A stretch of DNA of 64,000 nt from Glaciecola petra. GTDB taxonomy: Bacteria > Pseudomonadota > Gammaproteobacteria > Enterobacterales > Alteromonadaceae. The position numbers were made by a program, and so were the translations under genes. Shown one piece after another: positions 20,053-28,069 of this stretch. The stretch lies in contig NZ_JAVRHX010000003.1 in assembly GCF_031846345.1 (NCBI RefSeq), positions 62,001-126,000 of the forward strand, given 5' to 3'. The first letter of the stretch is position 1. Each line of letters starts with the position of its first letter. Under the pieces are notes generated by a model, which did no database searches, had not been told where the DNA came from, and saw nothing but the letters and a program-made list of their open reading frames with translations.

Positions 20053-21402
20053 ATGACAAACACACACTTTGACTACATTTGTATAGGCGGCGGAAGTGGC
20101 GGCATTGCCTCGGCTAACAGAGCATCCAGGCATGGTAAAAAAGCGGCCATTATTGAAGCTAAAGCCATTGGTGGTACTTGTGTTAATGTAGGTTGTGTAC
20201 CTAAAAAGGCGATGTGGTTTGGTGCTCAGGTAGCGGAAGCTATTCATAAATATTCAGCCGATTATGGCTTTGATGTGAGTGTAAATGACTTTTCATGGAA
20301 AAAGCTCGTGGAAAGCCGTGAAGCATATATTAGCCGCATTCATGACTCTTACGATCGTGTACTAGGCAACAATGGCGTGACGCTCATTGAAGGCTTTGCG
20401 ACTTTTGTAGATAACAACACCGTGGAAGTAAACGGCACAAAATATACTGCTGATCATATTACTATTGCTACCGGCGGGCGACCTATCAAACCACCCTTAC
20501 CAGGCGCTGAGTTAGGCATTGATTCAGACGGTTTTTTTGCGCTAAATGAACAACCTAAACGTGTTGTGGTAGTGGGTGCAGGCTATATAGCGGTTGAACT
20601 AGCAGGCGTCTTACATTCCTTGGGAAGTGAAACACATTTACTAGTGCGCAGAGAAAAACCTTTGCGTAATTTTGATGATGTCTTGTCAGACACCCTAACC
20701 GAAATCATGCAAGAAGAAGGGATTAATTTGCACGCGCATACCACTGTCGAAAAGATAGAAAAACAAGCTGACGGCAGTTTATTAGTGCATGTAAATGGCG
20801 ATCGTACAATTGAAGCCGACTGCTTAATTTGGGCAATAGGCCGAGAGCCTGCCAACGACAAAATCAATATTGAAAATACAGACGTTGAACTCGACCAGCG
20901 CGGCTACATAAAAGTCGATAAATTCCAAAATACAACTGCCGCAAATATCTATGCAGTTGGCGACAACATTGGCAAAGTCGATTTAACACCTGTTGCGGTA
21001 AAAGCAGGTCGTCTATTGTCGGAACGTCTATTCAATGGTCAAACAGAAGCACACATGGATTATGATTTAATACCGACCGTTGTGTTTAGCCACCCGACTA
21101 TAGGCACCATTGGCCTCACTGAAAACGAAGCCAAAGAAAAGTACGGCGACGAATTAACCATTTATAACTCTAGCTTCGCAGCGATGTACACCGCGGTTAC
21201 TCAACACCGACAAATGACAAAAATGAAACTCATTTGCGCCGGCCCAGAACAAAAAGTGGTTGGTTTACACGGCATTGGATTTGGTATGGACGAAATTCTG
21301 CAAGGCTTTGGCGTTGCTATGAAGATGGGTGCAACTAAAGCAGACTTCGATGCTTGCGTGGCAATACACCCAACTTCTGGTGAAGAGTTTGTAACGATGT
21401 AA
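20053..21402 (+). CDS. gor: Glutathione-disulfide reductase
   Basis: A 449-aa FAD-dependent pyridine nucleotide-disulfide oxidoreductase. It shows the FAD GxGxxG motif (IGGGSGGIAS), the redox-active pair C43/C48 in GGTCVNVGCVPKK, the NADPH fold VVVGAGYIAVELAG with following RREKPLR arginines, and the C-terminal HPTSGEEFVTM with the catalytic His-Glu pair. It reduces GSSG with NADPH in the cytoplasm. Length is normal. It is divergent from prlC and followed by a long hairpin. Confidence 0.96.
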   Translation: MTNTHFDYICIGGGSGGIASANRASRHGKKAAIIEAKAIGGTCVNVGCVPKKAMWFGAQVAEAIHKYSADYGFDVSVNDFSWKKLVESREAYISRIHDSYDRVLGNNGVTLIEGFATFVDNNTVEVNGTKYTADHITIATGGRPIKPPLPGAELGIDSDGFFALNEQPKRVVVVGAGYIAVELAGVLHSLGSETHLLVRREKPLRNFDDVLSDTLTEIMQEEGINLHAHTTVEKIEKQADGSLLVHVNGDRTIEADCLIWAIGREPANDKINIENTDVELDQRGYIKVDKFQNTTAANIYAVGDNIGKVDLTPVAVKAGRLLSERLFNGQTEAHMDYDLIPTVVFSHPTIGTIGLTENEAKEKYGDELTIYNSSFAAMYTAVTQHRQMTKMKLICAGPEQKVVGLHGIGFGMDEILQGFGVAMKMGATKADFDACVAIHPTSGEEFVTM

Positions 21403-21417
21403 GGGATCAATAAGATA

Positions 21418-21450
21418 GAGGGGTCAGAGTGCTTGATGCTCTGACCCCTC
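21418..21450. repeat. Long perfect hairpin, REP-like, after gor
   Basis: A 12-bp perfect inverted repeat (arms GAGGGGTCAGAG and CTCTGACCCCTC) encloses a 9-base loop. The loop-side string GAGTGCTTGAT recurs at 21457-21467 as part of a degenerate second copy ending in CTGAGCCC. There is no T-tract, so it is not a standard intrinsic terminator. GGGGTCAGAGT-type hairpins are known to me as REP-like elements tied to IS200-like (RAYT) transposases; no such gene is in the window. Confidence 0.7.
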
Positions 21451-21474
21451 CATCCCGAGTGCTTGATCTGAGCC

Positions 21475-21777
21475 CTATGCATTAAATATTAGAAAAGAAG
21501 CCCCAGCACCAACGGCTATCCCAGAGACAAAGAGCAGTAGCATAAGCAATGAGCCATTCATTGATTTTTTCGATATCTCTGGGTCGTCAACAATTAGATT
21601 TTCACGAGCAACTTCAAATACTGCACTCAATGCTGAAATGGTGTCCATTGATGTCATACCTTTACTCTCAATTCGCTGCACCGTGCGCGAGCTAACACCA
21701 ATAATTTCGGCCAACTGTTCCTGAGTCCAGCCCTTCTTAACCCGAGTTTCTTTAACCAACGTTTTGTTAATGTTCAT
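21475..21777 (-). CDS. XRE-family HTH regulator with C-terminal membrane helix
   Basis: A 100-aa protein with a Cro/CI-type HTH at about residues 8-62 (TRVKKGWTQEQLAEIIGVSSRTVQRIES) and one C-terminal TM helix (about 76-98, LLMLLLFVSGIAVGAGASFLIF). A DNA-binding domain tethered to the membrane is suggested. It begins 12 bases after the membrane protein at 21790-22233 on the same strand, so the two are probably co-transcribed and work together. The DNA target is unknown. Confidence 0.8.
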   Translation of the reverse strand: MNINKTLVKETRVKKGWTQEQLAEIIGVSSRTVQRIESKGMTSMDTISALSAVFEVARENLIVDDPEISKKSMNGSLLMLLLFVSGIAVGAGASFLIFNA

Positions 21778-21789
21778 AATCTAATGCAG

Positions 21790-22233
21790 CTAGCTAAAAA
21801 ATACTTTTGAGAGACTACTGAGTCCAATGAATATGGATAGGCCAAGGCCTAATGAAAATATTGAATGTACTGCAACAAGTTTGATAAAGTCACGTTTAGA
21901 TTCATCGTCATATAGTGCATAAGCATTAGAATCCACTAGCTCTCCATCTTTCAAAAGGCGACATTCGCCATCAGACCAACTAGTATATTTAAACCTCAGC
22001 ACATAAGATGCACCAGAATGGTTAAATTTATGAGTGCCATATGCAGTCTTTTGAGATATTTTTATACCGTTAACAAACACACCCTGTCGCCAAAAAAAGT
22101 TAGATACATACACGTCAATTTGTTTATCACTATCAACTAAATGAACCCAGTTACCATCAATAGACAATTCCCTATAGTCTATTAAATTTGAGTTCAACGA
22201 TGATTCAACTGTATTATTTTGATTAGTATTCAT
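21790..22233 (-). CDS. Hypothetical protein with C-terminal membrane anchor, partner of XRE regulator
   Basis: A 147-aa protein I do not recognise. The first 110 residues look like a beta-rich soluble domain (alternating pattern, SYVLRFKYTSWSDGECRLLKDGELV), and one TM helix lies near residues 118-143. No signal peptide. The start at 22233 is set by AGGAG ten bases upstream; an in-frame start at 22263 adds ten residues but lacks a ribosome site. Paired with the XRE gene downstream, it may sense or tether, which is inference only. Confidence 0.65.
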   Translation of the reverse strand: MNTNQNNTVESSLNSNLIDYRELSIDGNWVHLVDSDKQIDVYVSNFFWRQGVFVNGIKISQKTAYGTHKFNHSGASYVLRFKYTSWSDGECRLLKDGELVDSNAYALYDDESKRDFIKLVAVHSIFSLGLGLSIFIGLSSLSKVFFS

Positions 22234-22778
22234 AATAATATTACTCCTGTGTTTATTGAGCATTAAATCTACAAAAAATGATTGTTGATCTGAACGTCAT
22301 CAACACGACATAACAATTATTTACACGACTTCAACATGACATGCAACTCTAAATCATTGAATAATAAATAAAATAATTAACTTTTATTTTGGCTGTTTGT
22401 ATTCTAATGACCCCCATGTTTCATGTAACAATTGGGAGAGTAATTGATTTTATTAGTATTTCTTAAGTTGCACTTTTTCCAAGTTTCACTGCTTTTACTT
22501 CTGATGCGAAGGCAAGATTCAGTATCTTAGTTATGCAACGCTTAGCTGACCATTAGTGGCATCATGAATGATCACTTATAGCATCAAGAAGGTATTGAGT
22601 TCATCGTTGCTGATGGGCTCCTTAGGGGGCAGAAATCACCCATTTCAACGCACTGATTTTAAAACATCCATCTTAAGCTTCTGGGGTGTATGACATGGTG
22701 ATTCGGCTTAGTAAAATCGACGGACTAAAAAAAACGCTCATTTGAGCGTTTTCTTTTAAAGTCAATTACAACCTTAGT
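22234..22778. other. Gene-poor spacer before PEP-CTERM-like gene
   Basis: About 545 bases without a convincing ORF. It holds the upstream region of the 147-aa gene, with repeated TCAACAyGACA motifs at 22300 and 22331, an unidentified stretch (22480-22720) and the hairpin terminator at 22725-22757. The middle stretch has the feel of decayed mobile DNA, but I could not match it to an element. Confidence 0.5.
22725..22757 (-). terminator. Intrinsic terminator of PEP-CTERM-like gene
   Basis: A 10-bp perfect inverted repeat AAAACGCTCA/TGAGCGTTTT separated by two bases lies 27 bases past the stop of the 22779-23357 gene. On the minus strand a T-run follows; A/T runs on both sides make it potentially bidirectional. 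Confidence 0.85.
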
Positions 22779-23357
22779 TTACTTTGCGCGACGCTTGAAC
22801 AGTACAAATGCACCTAACATAAACGTTGCAAGTGTTGCCGGTGCGCTTGCTTCAACGGGAGTAAGTATTACACGTTCAGACAATGCAAATGCACTGTTAC
22901 TAACAAGTACCACGCTCAATGGCATTAGGTCAGGCATAAAACTCGCTGATGCGTTTAAAACAGCTGTGCCAGAGGTCAATACAACAGTGTCGCCAGCATT
23001 AAAATTAAAGCTTTCGGAAAATGACATCCCAAAGTCGTTAGTATCCCACTCGTTTAAATCAAAGCTAAGACCACCCCATACACTGCCGGTAGATGGATTT
23101 GTGAATGCTACACCATTAATACTGACACCAATTGTGTTGCTGATAGTACCACCAATTTGCACGGTTTGTTCTGTTGAAAAAGCATCTTCAAAAATAAATC
23201 GCGTAAAATTGTCAGATGAACCTGTCGCCAAAAAAGTTATGTCGTTAGTTAAGGTTACGGTTGTGTTTGTCCCATTATTGCCAAAGATAATAGCTGCGTT
23301 TGCGGCAGAACTCATCACAACAAAACTCATTAATAAAATTAGTATCTTCGCTTTCAT
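22779..23357 (-). CDS. PEP-CTERM-like exported surface protein
   Basis: A 192-aa low-Cys, Thr/Ser/Asn-rich protein. A signal peptide (residues 1-21, ending SSAANA) starts it. The C-terminus has the tripartite sorting signal: a short SAP motif (about 171-173, the variant common in alteromonads in place of PEP), a hydrophobic helix (LATFMLGAFVLF) and a basic tail (KRRAK). Exosortase-dependent processing on the way to the surface or exopolysaccharide matrix is expected. A GAGG ribosome site and a sigma-54-like promoter (23403-23419) precede it. The antisense ORF here is a shadow. Confidence 0.8.
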   Translation of the reverse strand: MKAKILILLMSFVVMSSAANAAIIFGNNGTNTTVTLTNDITFLATGSSDNFTRFIFEDAFSTEQTVQIGGTISNTIGVSINGVAFTNPSTGSVWGGLSFDLNEWDTNDFGMSFSESFNFNAGDTVVLTSGTAVLNASASFMPDLMPLSVVLVSNSAFALSERVILTPVEASAPATLATFMLGAFVLFKRRAK

Positions 23358-23402
23358 TATAAAACCTCATATTGCATTAAAATAGACTCTCAATAGCTCA
23401 TA

Positions 23403-23419
23403 AGCAAATAGCGCGCCAA
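23403..23419 (-). promoter_or_regulatory. Sigma-54-type promoter before PEP-CTERM-like gene
   Basis: On the minus strand the 17 bases read TTGGCGCGCTATTTGCT against the sigma-54 consensus YTGGCACGrNNNTTGCW. GG-N10-GC spacing is exact and the -12 TTGCT is perfect. The predicted transcription start is near 23392, giving a leader of about 35 bases with GAGG before the ATG at 23357. Confidence 0.7.
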
Positions 23420-23557
23420 CTGAAAATAGTGCTTATTATCATAAAGTTAAGTTGTCTTTTTATTTTTTTATTAATAAAGTGTTAAATTCTTTGACGATAA
23501 AATTGAACATTTGCTTCAGAAGCTTTTATTGAGCAATTTTCTTTTTTCCTAATAAAA

Positions 23558-23728
23558 CTAAAATATTACACGTTTAAATGCTCTAACTTCAGGCCTTTGC
23601 CAAACACCTTGTATGCAGTACGGGCCAGCATTTGCCCATGCTTGCGCATCTTCTAAACAGTCAAACTCAATAATAATTAGTGAGCCTGAAGGGTATAAGG
23701 TGGAACAATATCGGCTAGTTTGCCAATG
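23558..23728 (-). pseudogene. C-terminal fragment of a YciI-family protein
   Basis: On the minus strand an open stretch of 56 codons with no start codon ends at TAG 23558. It reads GSLIIIEFDCLEDAQAWANA followed by GPYCIQGVWQRPEVRAFKRV, which is the C-terminal half of a YciI-like (YCII-related) domain of the dimeric alpha/beta ferredoxin-like fold. The N-terminal half is missing, and the fragment abuts and slightly overlaps the broken IS91-type transposase. The gene was evidently truncated by the insertion or a later deletion. Confidence 0.7.
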
Positions 23729-24302
23729 AAATCAAGCGGGAAAAAGAAAACATGGGTAAATCGAGAAACGTGTTATCCATATCACGTTTAATTAATCCTC
23801 GCTTCTCCAAATAGGCCGCAATACGATGGCTAATGGTATGAACGAGCGCTTCCATATCATTGTTACTTGGTGCTCACGTGCCCGCTCTCTGGGTATTGCT
23901 CAGTTCACTTGGGTACCTTGCTAGCAGCAGCCGGAATGGAATGGGTAAGCTTAAGACCCACTGACGAATTGGATAACCAAGTAATACGTCATCTACAAGC
24001 AGCGCTGCACTTTCTGCCATGCTTCTTGCACCGCAGTTAGGGCAAAATCCACGTCGCTTACAGCTAAATGCAACCAACTTCTCATGTTTATAGTCACCGC
24101 ACATCACGCGTAAAAAACCGTGCTCTAGTCGTCCACAACGCAAGAACTCTTCAAACTCACGTTCAACATACTTGGGTAAATACTTACCTTGGTCGGCTAA
24201 GTTTGCGGTAAAATCTGGGTAGTAACGTTCAACCAATTGATAGAGTAGCGTTGTTTCTGGTCGATGGCGCTTGTATGTTTCACTTTGTTGCTTTGCCAAC
24301 AC
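23715..24302 (-). pseudogene. Decayed IS91-family transposase (internal deletion, stop codon, truncated C-terminus)
   Basis: The first 130 codons from GTG 24302 encode the N-terminal zinc-binding region of an IS91-type HUH (Y2) transposase: ETTLLYQLVERYYPDF, CGDYKHEKLVAFSCKRRGFCPNCG, GYPIRQWVLSLPIPFRLLL. After LLARYP the sequence departs from the family and hits TGA at 23874. In the same frame past the stop it resumes as APSNNDMEALVHTISHRIA then YLEKRGLIKRD, a much later part of the family, and ends at TAG 23715. The catalytic HUH and two-Tyr region is thus deleted, so it is inactive. The remnant forms the left border of the YciI fragment. Confidence 0.8.
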
Positions 24303-24517
24303 ATTCCTTCATCCCTGAATTGTGCACCGACAAGTGTGGCAAAAAAAGCCTAGCTTGCGACTGGCTGAATGTCCGGAAAGGGCGTTAACATGCCTGTTGA
24401 GAAAATCAGCTATCTCCGCAAAATTTGTTCAACAGAATGCAAAAGGCTGTGTCTGGAAACCTCGTCACATGAGGCGATCGTCAACTCTTTTCCAACCAGT
24501 GCTATTTATCCTGACAA

Positions 24518-26986
24518 CTATAAAGTTTCAAGCGCTTTTTTGGCGTCATCAAAACGCTTATAAAGCTTAGGCATAGGTCGCTCACCATATGCTTCTTTTG
24601 CTCTTGCAATCGCTCCGTTAAGTCCAAGCAAAAGATCTTTTGCGGCCGCTTTGCTAGCTAAACTTTCGGTGCTGCCAATATGCCCTATCCAAATAGGCGA
24701 AGAATGTGCAAAAGGTCTTGCGTGCATAGTTGGCCAACTATCGTCACGTTTTTCAGCCGCATAAGCACGAGCCGCTACCCAGCCGCCTGAAGGTAAGCTG
24801 AGTTCACCTGTGTAAGACTTTGTTTCTCCAGCGCCGATTGCCTCGAGGGTTTGCACAACTTGGCCATTAACAATAATCTCGACCACTTCTAGTTTATTGG
24901 TGCTCGCCAAGCTTAGCGTATAGCTTTGTTTTCCGCTTGTTGTTACATCACCGGGCTTTGCGCCATTGTCTAAAGCAAACATTAATGCTGGGCCAGTAGA
25001 TAAAAAGCTTCGACCAGCGATAGCACCCTCCACAACAGGGTCTTCAGCCGCGCTACCTTCTAACGCTCTGACATAAGCACGTGCAGTACCCATTGCTGGT
25101 GTCCGATGAAAATCAACCCAACCATCGGTACCCGAAATTCCGGCAACCGGCCTGCCAATATTTAACAAGCGATACCAAACTTCAGCAGTACCTAAAGAGC
25201 TTGTCCACGCGCAAACTATTTCTAAGCCCATGCTCTTTTGCAATATGCCATCGGCAAGTAACTCAAGGGGAATACTGTTAACACCCTCTTCAGTAAATGG
25301 GTCGCCGTCGCTTGCAATGGGGTGCACATAGGTACCAAAAGCGCCCACACTATTAGCATAAGCAAACACATTAGCATTGCTTAAATTAGTGTCGCCCAAA
25401 GCCGGATTAGACGGACCAAAAAACCAAGGTGAATAGGGTTCTTTCACGTTTAATAAACCTACATGACCATGAAAATGTGAACGTACTTCCTGCCCTTGGA
25501 CAAGCGTTTGATTCCCACTAATACTGCGTTTACCAACCATAGCTTTATCAATTTTACGTTCCCAACGGTTCCAAGACATAGGCGCTAAATAGTTTAAGTC
25601 TTCACCTTTCATCAATAACAAGGCGTCTTTATGTGTCGCTCTATGATGACCGTCGCCATTTAAATGCACATGAAAATCAGCAGATGTATATCCTGCTGCC
25701 ATACTATCCCATAAAGTGTTTAAGACAAGCTTGGCACTAGTGGTTTTAGCGTTTGTGAGTTCCACATTAGCTGAAACAAGCATAGTCATTGGGCCGCGCA
25801 CTGCCTCAATTGAATACTTGCCCACCGGCAATGTGAATGTTTCTTTCCCGTCGATATAAAAATAACTACGGCCTGTTTGCGGGTCATCAAATGTCGCGCT
25901 ATTTGCGGTAGAAACGGGATGACCATCCTCAGATATGATAGAAACCCTAGCCGCTACCGTTTGTCCTTGTTCATTTTCAATAGAAACACTAAGGGTGCCG
26001 AGCGCTTTTTTGTATTTCCATTGTTTCACTTCAACTTTTGACGCTTTGCCGCCATGCGTATTTATTTTCATAAGATGAAATTGGCGATTATCGTCTAATT
26101 CTACAAAATAGATCGAATTCCCATCGGCACTAAAAGCCGGTGTGAGCGCAAAGCTACCATTATCTGTCAATCGTTGAGATACACGAGTATCGTTTAAATC
26201 CATGGTAAATAAGTGATAGTCGTTATCGATAGGCGCGCTATATACGAGTAAACCTTGCTTTGGGTGAGTGTCGCTAGTTAAATGGTAGGTAAGTGTTTGT
26301 GCTTGGACAACGGTATCCGTTCCGTCGGTAAAATCGTGCTGCCTAAGTACTCTATGAGCCCCTGCACCGTGCAAGTATACAATGGCATTTTTGTTAGCAA
26401 CTCGCCTAATATTGCGCTCAACTTGGCGCAAGTCAGTTAATTTGAGCCCGGCCTTATCATCTTTGTGTTCACTGCTTAAATTCGCAATTTTTTGTTGATA
26501 CAAATCCATCGAGCCAGACACACCACTGCTGTAGTAAATACTTGAGCCATCTGCTGAAAACTCAGGATCAAGCTCTATTGCACTGGTATTGATTAGTGTT
26601 TCTTGCCCGCTCTTTAAATCTTTAATTACAACAGCGGTATCGTTACCAAAATCACGTACAAAGGCAATATGCTTAGCATCAGGAGACCATCGTGGACGCG
26701 CATCAGTACCATTGGCATTGGTGAGTTGCGTCGCGACTCCACTTTCTATATCTAAAAGCCATAACCAACCTTTAGAGGAGAATGCGATATGTTTACCATT
26801 TGGTGCAGGTGCCGGGTCAGTGATGCCTTGCGCCAATATAGGCAGTTCGTGTTGCTCTAAATAAACATGATGCCCAAAGTCATCAAGCTTTTGATAATGA
26901 TTAGTCCACTGTGCGTGAGCCTTAAGCGAAAGCAAAAGCGTCATTAATAGACTTGCGCAGAGCAGACTGTTTTTGAGACCAATCAT
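24518..26986 (-). CDS. Exported beta-propeller / CehA-McbA-type metallohydrolase
   Basis: An 822-aa exported protein with a signal peptide at residues 1-25 (ALLMTLLLSLKAHA). The first 330 residues form a TolB-like PD40 beta-propeller with repeated PRWSPDAKHIAF and DPEFSADGSSIYY units. A carboxypeptidase-regulatory-like Ig segment (about 340-425) leads into a PHP-type metallohydrolase of the CehA/McbA kind, where the DFHVHL motif puts H439 and H441 at the metal site. Relatives hydrolyse aryl carbamates or phosphoesters, or are of unknown function; the substrate is open. It is a single-gene unit between mobile-element debris and a PEP-CTERM-like gene. Confidence 0.8.
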   Translation of the reverse strand: MIGLKNSLLCASLLMTLLLSLKAHAQWTNHYQKLDDFGHHVYLEQHELPILAQGITDPAPAPNGKHIAFSSKGWLWLLDIESGVATQLTNANGTDARPRWSPDAKHIAFVRDFGNDTAVVIKDLKSGQETLINTSAIELDPEFSADGSSIYYSSGVSGSMDLYQQKIANLSSEHKDDKAGLKLTDLRQVERNIRRVANKNAIVYLHGAGAHRVLRQHDFTDGTDTVVQAQTLTYHLTSDTHPKQGLLVYSAPIDNDYHLFTMDLNDTRVSQRLTDNGSFALTPAFSADGNSIYFVELDDNRQFHLMKINTHGGKASKVEVKQWKYKKALGTLSVSIENEQGQTVAARVSIISEDGHPVSTANSATFDDPQTGRSYFYIDGKETFTLPVGKYSIEAVRGPMTMLVSANVELTNAKTTSAKLVLNTLWDSMAAGYTSADFHVHLNGDGHHRATHKDALLLMKGEDLNYLAPMSWNRWERKIDKAMVGKRSISGNQTLVQGQEVRSHFHGHVGLLNVKEPYSPWFFGPSNPALGDTNLSNANVFAYANSVGAFGTYVHPIASDGDPFTEEGVNSIPLELLADGILQKSMGLEIVCAWTSSLGTAEVWYRLLNIGRPVAGISGTDGWVDFHRTPAMGTARAYVRALEGSAAEDPVVEGAIAGRSFLSTGPALMFALDNGAKPGDVTTSGKQSYTLSLASTNKLEVVEIIVNGQVVQTLEAIGAGETKSYTGELSLPSGGWVAARAYAAEKRDDSWPTMHARPFAHSSPIWIGHIGSTESLASKAAAKDLLLGLNGAIARAKEAYGERPMPKLYKRFDDAKKALETL

Positions 26987-27164
26987 GGATATGCCTTTTT
27001 ATATTTATTGTTTTTAGTTCGATCAGTTTAGCTGCTGCTATAGTTTGCTTTGGCAGCAACGATAAAAATCGTACTTAACTTTTACTATACCGCTCTATTG
27101 TTTTAAGTACTACCGATCGTTTAAGTAAATCAGAGGGGTTTACTTTGTAAGTGCGCGCAATGAG

Positions 27165-27195
27165 CACTGTGGTAGTGAGACAAAGTACCACAGTG
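27165..27195. repeat. 10-bp perfect inverted repeat in intergenic DNA
   Basis: Arms CACTGTGGTA and TACCACAGTG enclose an 11-base spacer, about 70 bases after the stop (27263) of the PEP-CTERM-like gene on the minus strand. A T-rich run is lacking, so it may be a weak terminator, an mRNA 3' stabiliser or a protein-binding site. Confidence 0.5.
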
Positions 27196-27262
27196 TTATT
27201 CAGCAAAGAGCCATTTAATAAAAGAACTATGCAGACAGATTAATTCGCAAACACAGTAATAC

Positions 27263-27847
27263 TTATTTTGACCTTCTACCGCGCCAACAAATAAGCGAAA
27301 ATCCAATCGTTAGTAGGAATAATATAGTGGGAGTAGAAACCGTATTTGCTGCAGACATTCGCGCAAAACTAGGTTCACCGACGTTTCTTCCCAAAGAAGA
27401 AGTGCTGGCGTTAAAATTCCAACCGCCATTAAAAAAAGAACGCTGGTGACCCATTGCGAACGAATTCACATTAAAACCTACATTGAATCGCGATCGGAGT
27501 ATAGTAGTAGATGCCGTGCTTACTACTGAATCAAAAATCTGTGAAATAGGGGTAGCCGCTAACGAGTTATAATCATTAAGCAAGGCAGATAGACTATCCA
27601 TAATTGCACGTGCCTCGGTGCTACTGTTGGTAAACAGATAACCCGCGGGGGCCGCATCGGTGCCAAAAGCACTATTAAAAGAGCTGCCACCAAAATCAAT
27701 ATCTACCAAACCTAAAGAACCCGCATTAAAACCAGTAATGGATACCAGTACCGAATCATCACCGTTCAAGGTTGTAATTACGCTGGCGTTAACATGGTTG
27801 CTCACAATAATCATTGCGGTCAACAAAATTCCAATTATTTTATTCAT
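27263..27847 (-). CDS. PEP-CTERM-like exported protein
   Basis: A 194-aa protein with a signal peptide (about residues 1-22, ending HVNA) and a C-terminal tail STP - hydrophobic helix (ILFLLTIGFSLICW) - RGRRSK, which fits a variant PEP-CTERM sorting signal. The middle is Ser/Thr/Asn-rich with one basic region and no recognisable enzyme motif. AAGGAA precedes ATG 27847; an in-frame TTG one codon upstream is less likely. It is the second such gene within 5 kb, but unlike the first it lacks a sigma-54-like promoter. Confidence 0.72.
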   Translation of the reverse strand: MNKIIGILLTAMIIVSNHVNASVITTLNGDDSVLVSITGFNAGSLGLVDIDFGGSSFNSAFGTDAAPAGYLFTNSSTEARAIMDSLSALLNDYNSLAATPISQIFDSVVSTASTTILRSRFNVGFNVNSFAMGHQRSFFNGGWNFNASTSSLGRNVGEPSFARMSAANTVSTPTILFLLTIGFSLICWRGRRSK

Positions 27848-28069
27848 CAATATTCCTTTCGTTTTTTATGTTTTAATCTTCAGGCTAAACGTTGAATTGA
27901 AGCCAAATAGGACGCTACTCAGTAAACTTACGTTTATTAAAATAAATAACAATCCCTGCGCTTTATTATTAACGCTTTATTAACGCTTTTGGAGGGGTGT
28001 TACGTTTATTGTCCCAAGTTGATAAACTAAATAAGGCGGCGGCTGTTTTTAAATGGAGAAAAATGCAAC

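Noticed and set aside
22795..23385. A 196-codon ORF antisense to the PEP-CTERM-like gene
   Set aside because: The minus-strand protein has a signal peptide, a sorting tail, a ribosome site and a promoter; the antisense ORF has none.
24322..24570. ORFs between the IS91 remnant and the metallohydrolase
   Set aside because: They overlap the 3' end of the metallohydrolase antisense and match nothing I know. The region is probably leftover mobile-element flank.
27880..27905. A possible sigma-54 site before the second PEP-CTERM-like gene
   Set aside because: TTGGC is present, but the -12 GC is missing at the required spacing, so it fails the invariant GG-N10-GC rule.
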